64,000 bases of DNA. Origin: Bordetella parapertussis (lineage in GTDB: Bacteria; Pseudomonadota; Gammaproteobacteria; Burkholderiales; Burkholderiaceae_C). The translations under genes and the position numbers were made by a program. Below, piece after piece: positions 62,448-64,000 of the stretch (positions are counted from its first letter, which is position 1; every line of letters begins with the position of its first letter). The notes under the pieces are model-generated. The model was not told where the DNA came from, did not search any database, and worked only from the letters and a program-made list of their open reading frames with translations. The stretch is from NCBI GenBank assembly GCA_945890735.1, contig CAMDCZ010000003.1, positions 1 through 64,000 on the forward strand, in the 5' to 3' direction.

Positions 62448-63587
62448 TTACTGGGGCAGGGCCCTTTCAATGGCTTGCCCCAGCTCAATCACCGCCAGCG
62501 CATAGTAGCTACTGCGGTTGTAGCGGGTCACCACGAAGAAGTTGTCGGTCCCTGCCACATAGCTGGGTGGTTCACCACCGTTGTGCAATTCAACCAATGC
62601 CAAGGCCCCGCTGAACTGCCGCCCTGCCTGGGACAGTCCCACCTTCTTTTCAAGCAGATGTTCCACCGACCAGGAGGGCACGATGTCCGGTGCCAGCAAA
62701 GCGTTCAATTCACCGCCATCGGCCTGAACATCGACCTCGAAATGCGTGGGCATGCCGGTTTGCCAGCCATAGGCTTGGAAATAATGCGCAATCGAGCCAA
62801 TCGCGTCAGCTGGACTCTGGCTCAAGTTGATCTGGCCATCTTGGTCAAAGTCGACTGCGAATTTATCGATGCTCGAAGGCATGAACTGGGGCCACCCGCT
62901 GGCGCCAGCGTAACTGCCCAGTTGGTTTTTCAGACTGGGGTTTTTCCAGCGTTGTTGCAGGAAATAGCCCAGTTCATTTTTGAAAAATGCACGACGCTCC
63001 TCGGCTTGTCGGTGTTCTGGTGGAAAAGACAGGCTGAGTGTGGCCAACACATCCAGCACCTTGAATTGCCCTTGATGCTGACCAAAGTAAGTCTCTACAC
63101 CCAAAATGCCCACAATGTATTGAGCAGGTACGCCATAGGTTCGCTCTGCGCGGGCAAGCGTCTCAGCATGCGATTGCCAAAACTGGACCCCGGCTTGTGT
63201 TCGCTGGGGGTCCAAAAAGCGAGCGCGGTAGGCCCCCCAGTTTTTAGCTGTGGGCAGTGCTGCGGGCATGATCATTTTTTGCACTTGCGGCAGCAAGCGC
63301 GCGCTGGCAATTTGTTGCTGAACCCATCCCTTGGGCATGCTGCGTTGTTGCGCCAATTCGGCAGCCAAGCGTTTGACCGAAGCGGTGTTGCCAAAAGGCT
63401 TGCCAACGATGCGCTTGGATCGCGGGTGTTTAGGGGGGTGCTTGGCGGTGGACTTTTTCAGCGCTTTTTTCGGGGGTGGCGGCTCCACTGCTTTGGCTTC
63501 GGGTGCCGCCCCCAGCAGCAACGCCAAACTGATCCAAACGGAAAACAACAAGACGATGAATGGGGAAGACCTGTGTGTGTTGTGCAT
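62448..63587 (-). CDS. lytic murein transglycosylase, MltB family
   Basis: 379 residues. A signal peptide ([26 protein letters not shown]) is followed by a lysine/proline-rich stretch (about 35-60) and the SLT-type catalytic domain. The catalytic glutamate is in [44 protein letters not shown] is the MltB signature with a metal-binding loop. It cleaves peptidoglycan glycan strands to 1,6-anhydro ends in the periplasm. No lipobox, so soluble or loosely anchored. The ATG at 63587 (MHNTHRSS) gives a normal signal peptide; a GTG or ATG at 63629 would not. Confidence 0.92.
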   Translation of the reverse strand: MHNTHRSSPFIVLLFSVWISLALLLGAAPEAKAVEPPPPKKALKKSTAKHPPKHPRSKRIVGKPFGNTASVKRLAAELAQQRSMPKGWVQQQIASARLLPQVQKMIMPAALPTAKNWGAYRARFLDPQRTQAGVQFWQSHAETLARAERTYGVPAQYIVGILGVETYFGQHQGQFKVLDVLATLSLSFPPEHRQAEERRAFFKNELGYFLQQRWKNPSLKNQLGSYAGASGWPQFMPSSIDKFAVDFDQDGQINLSQSPADAIGSIAHYFQAYGWQTGMPTHFEVDVQADGGELNALLAPDIVPSWSVEHLLEKKVGLSQAGRQFSGALALVELHNGGEPPSYVAGTDNFFVVTRYNRSSYYALAVIELGQAIERALPQ

Positions 63588-63653
63588 GGGCGATGAGTTT
63601 AGCCAAGCCTCACGCCAAGGGCAGCGCACGCTGCGTGTTAAGCTGATTTCTGT

Positions 63654-64000
63654 ATGGAATTACCCAACGCATTCGCGCTCACATCGCTGCAAGGCGGACT
63701 GGTGGTTAAGGTTCTTTATGAACTGGTGTGGCTGCTGGTGGCTTTGTCTGCGTCATGGTTCTTGACCAAACAACTCAGCCGCCAAGCCAATGCCGACTCC
63801 ATTTTGTTTGGACGACACCTGTTGGATGGCTTGTTACTGCCCGCTGTGGCTTTGGCACTGACTTACCTGCTCGACGGTATTTTCTTCAAGCACCAAAGCT
63901 TGTTGCTCTTCAAATTTGCCATCCCATTGTTGATGTCCTTGGTGCTGATTCGCTTGTGCGCGCGTGTGCTGCGAGCGGTTTTCCCGACCTCTCCCTTGGC
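63654..64000 (+). CDS. membrane protein, probable MscS-family channel (3' end outside window)
   Basis: 115 codons open to the window end, starting MELPNAFALTSLQGGLVV. Three hydrophobic segments are visible (about 19-38, 58-75, 83-105), with RLCARVLRAVFP after the last. The start and this pattern resemble N-terminal membrane regions of MscS-type mechanosensitive channels in Comamonadaceae. The pore-lining segment and beta-domain that would prove it lie outside the window. Divergent from the transglycosylase gene. Confidence 0.6.
   Translation, partial: MELPNAFALTSLQGGLVVKVLYELVWLLVALSASWFLTKQLSRQANADSILFGRHLLDGLLLPAVALALTYLLDGIFFKHQSLLLFKFAIPLLMSLVLIRLCARVLRAVFPTSPL

Overview
The window looks like a chromosomal stretch of a betaproteobacterium of the order Burkholderiales, most likely Comamonadaceae (Limnohabitans/Rhodoferax-like). 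This assignment is inference. It rests on moderately high GC with many TTG leucine codons, the gene neighbourhoods tig-clpP-clpX-lon, glnA-ntrB-ntrC and hpnCDE-hemH, a CobD/CbiB-family membrane protein next to rsgA, and several HAAT-type (branched-chain amino acid type) ABC importers. No phage, transposase, integrase or CRISPR array was seen. Both window ends cut a gene: a CoA-pyrophosphatase Nudix hydrolase on the left and a probable MscS-type membrane protein on the right.

Left part (1-17.4 kb). Housekeeping genes come first: nudL-like, cobD/cbiB-like, rsgA, an M48 protease, orn and a DEAD-box helicase. An unusually AT-rich gap leads into a compact cassette of bactofilin, membrane LytM (M23) peptidase, second bactofilin and a RodZ-like HTH/membrane protein, probably a cell-shape or localised wall-remodelling module. 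Then comes a leftward operon hpnC-hpnD-hpnE-hemH (squalene synthesis plus ferrochelatase) with 4-base stop/start overlaps. It is divergent from an RND efflux adaptor/pump pair with a good sigma-70 promoter and a TetR-type operator-like sequence.

Centre (17.5-23.6 kb). tRNA-Leu(UAG), tig, clpP, clpX, lon, tRNA-Gly(GCC) and tRNA-Cys(GCA). Terminator-like hairpins lie directly upstream of tRNA-Leu, lon and tRNA-Cys.

Uptake and catabolism region (23.6-43.5 kb). Two HAAT transporter operons flank cstA-ybdD. The first (rightward) is livG-livF-livK-livH-livM plus an MFS permease. The second (leftward, about 10.5 kb) is livH-livM-livG-livF, aldehyde dehydrogenase, SDR dehydrogenase, binding protein, MaoC-like hydratase, family III CoA-transferase and acyl-CoA ligase. 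It reads as a self-contained uptake and catabolic unit for an unknown, probably alcohol/aldehyde- or acid-bearing compound. An 18/20 conserved palindrome-like motif lies upstream of both operons and suggests a shared regulator.

Right part (43.5-64 kb). A lipoprotein and a large membrane protein with two TerB-like domains, NLQ-rich repeats and a C-terminal extracytoplasmic domain are divergent from a 7TMR-DISM-like histidine kinase and its response regulator. Then follow a cysteine-less glutaredoxin-like protein, a Kef-type antiporter, a Tat-exported beta-carbonic-anhydrase-like protein, an alpha/beta hydrolase and an orphan molybdopterin hydroxylase large subunit. glnA follows with a recognisable sigma-54 promoter and three NtrC-type enhancer sites, then a small secreted protein, ntrB and ntrC. 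Last come xth, folA, thyA, an MltB-type lytic transglycosylase and the truncated channel gene.
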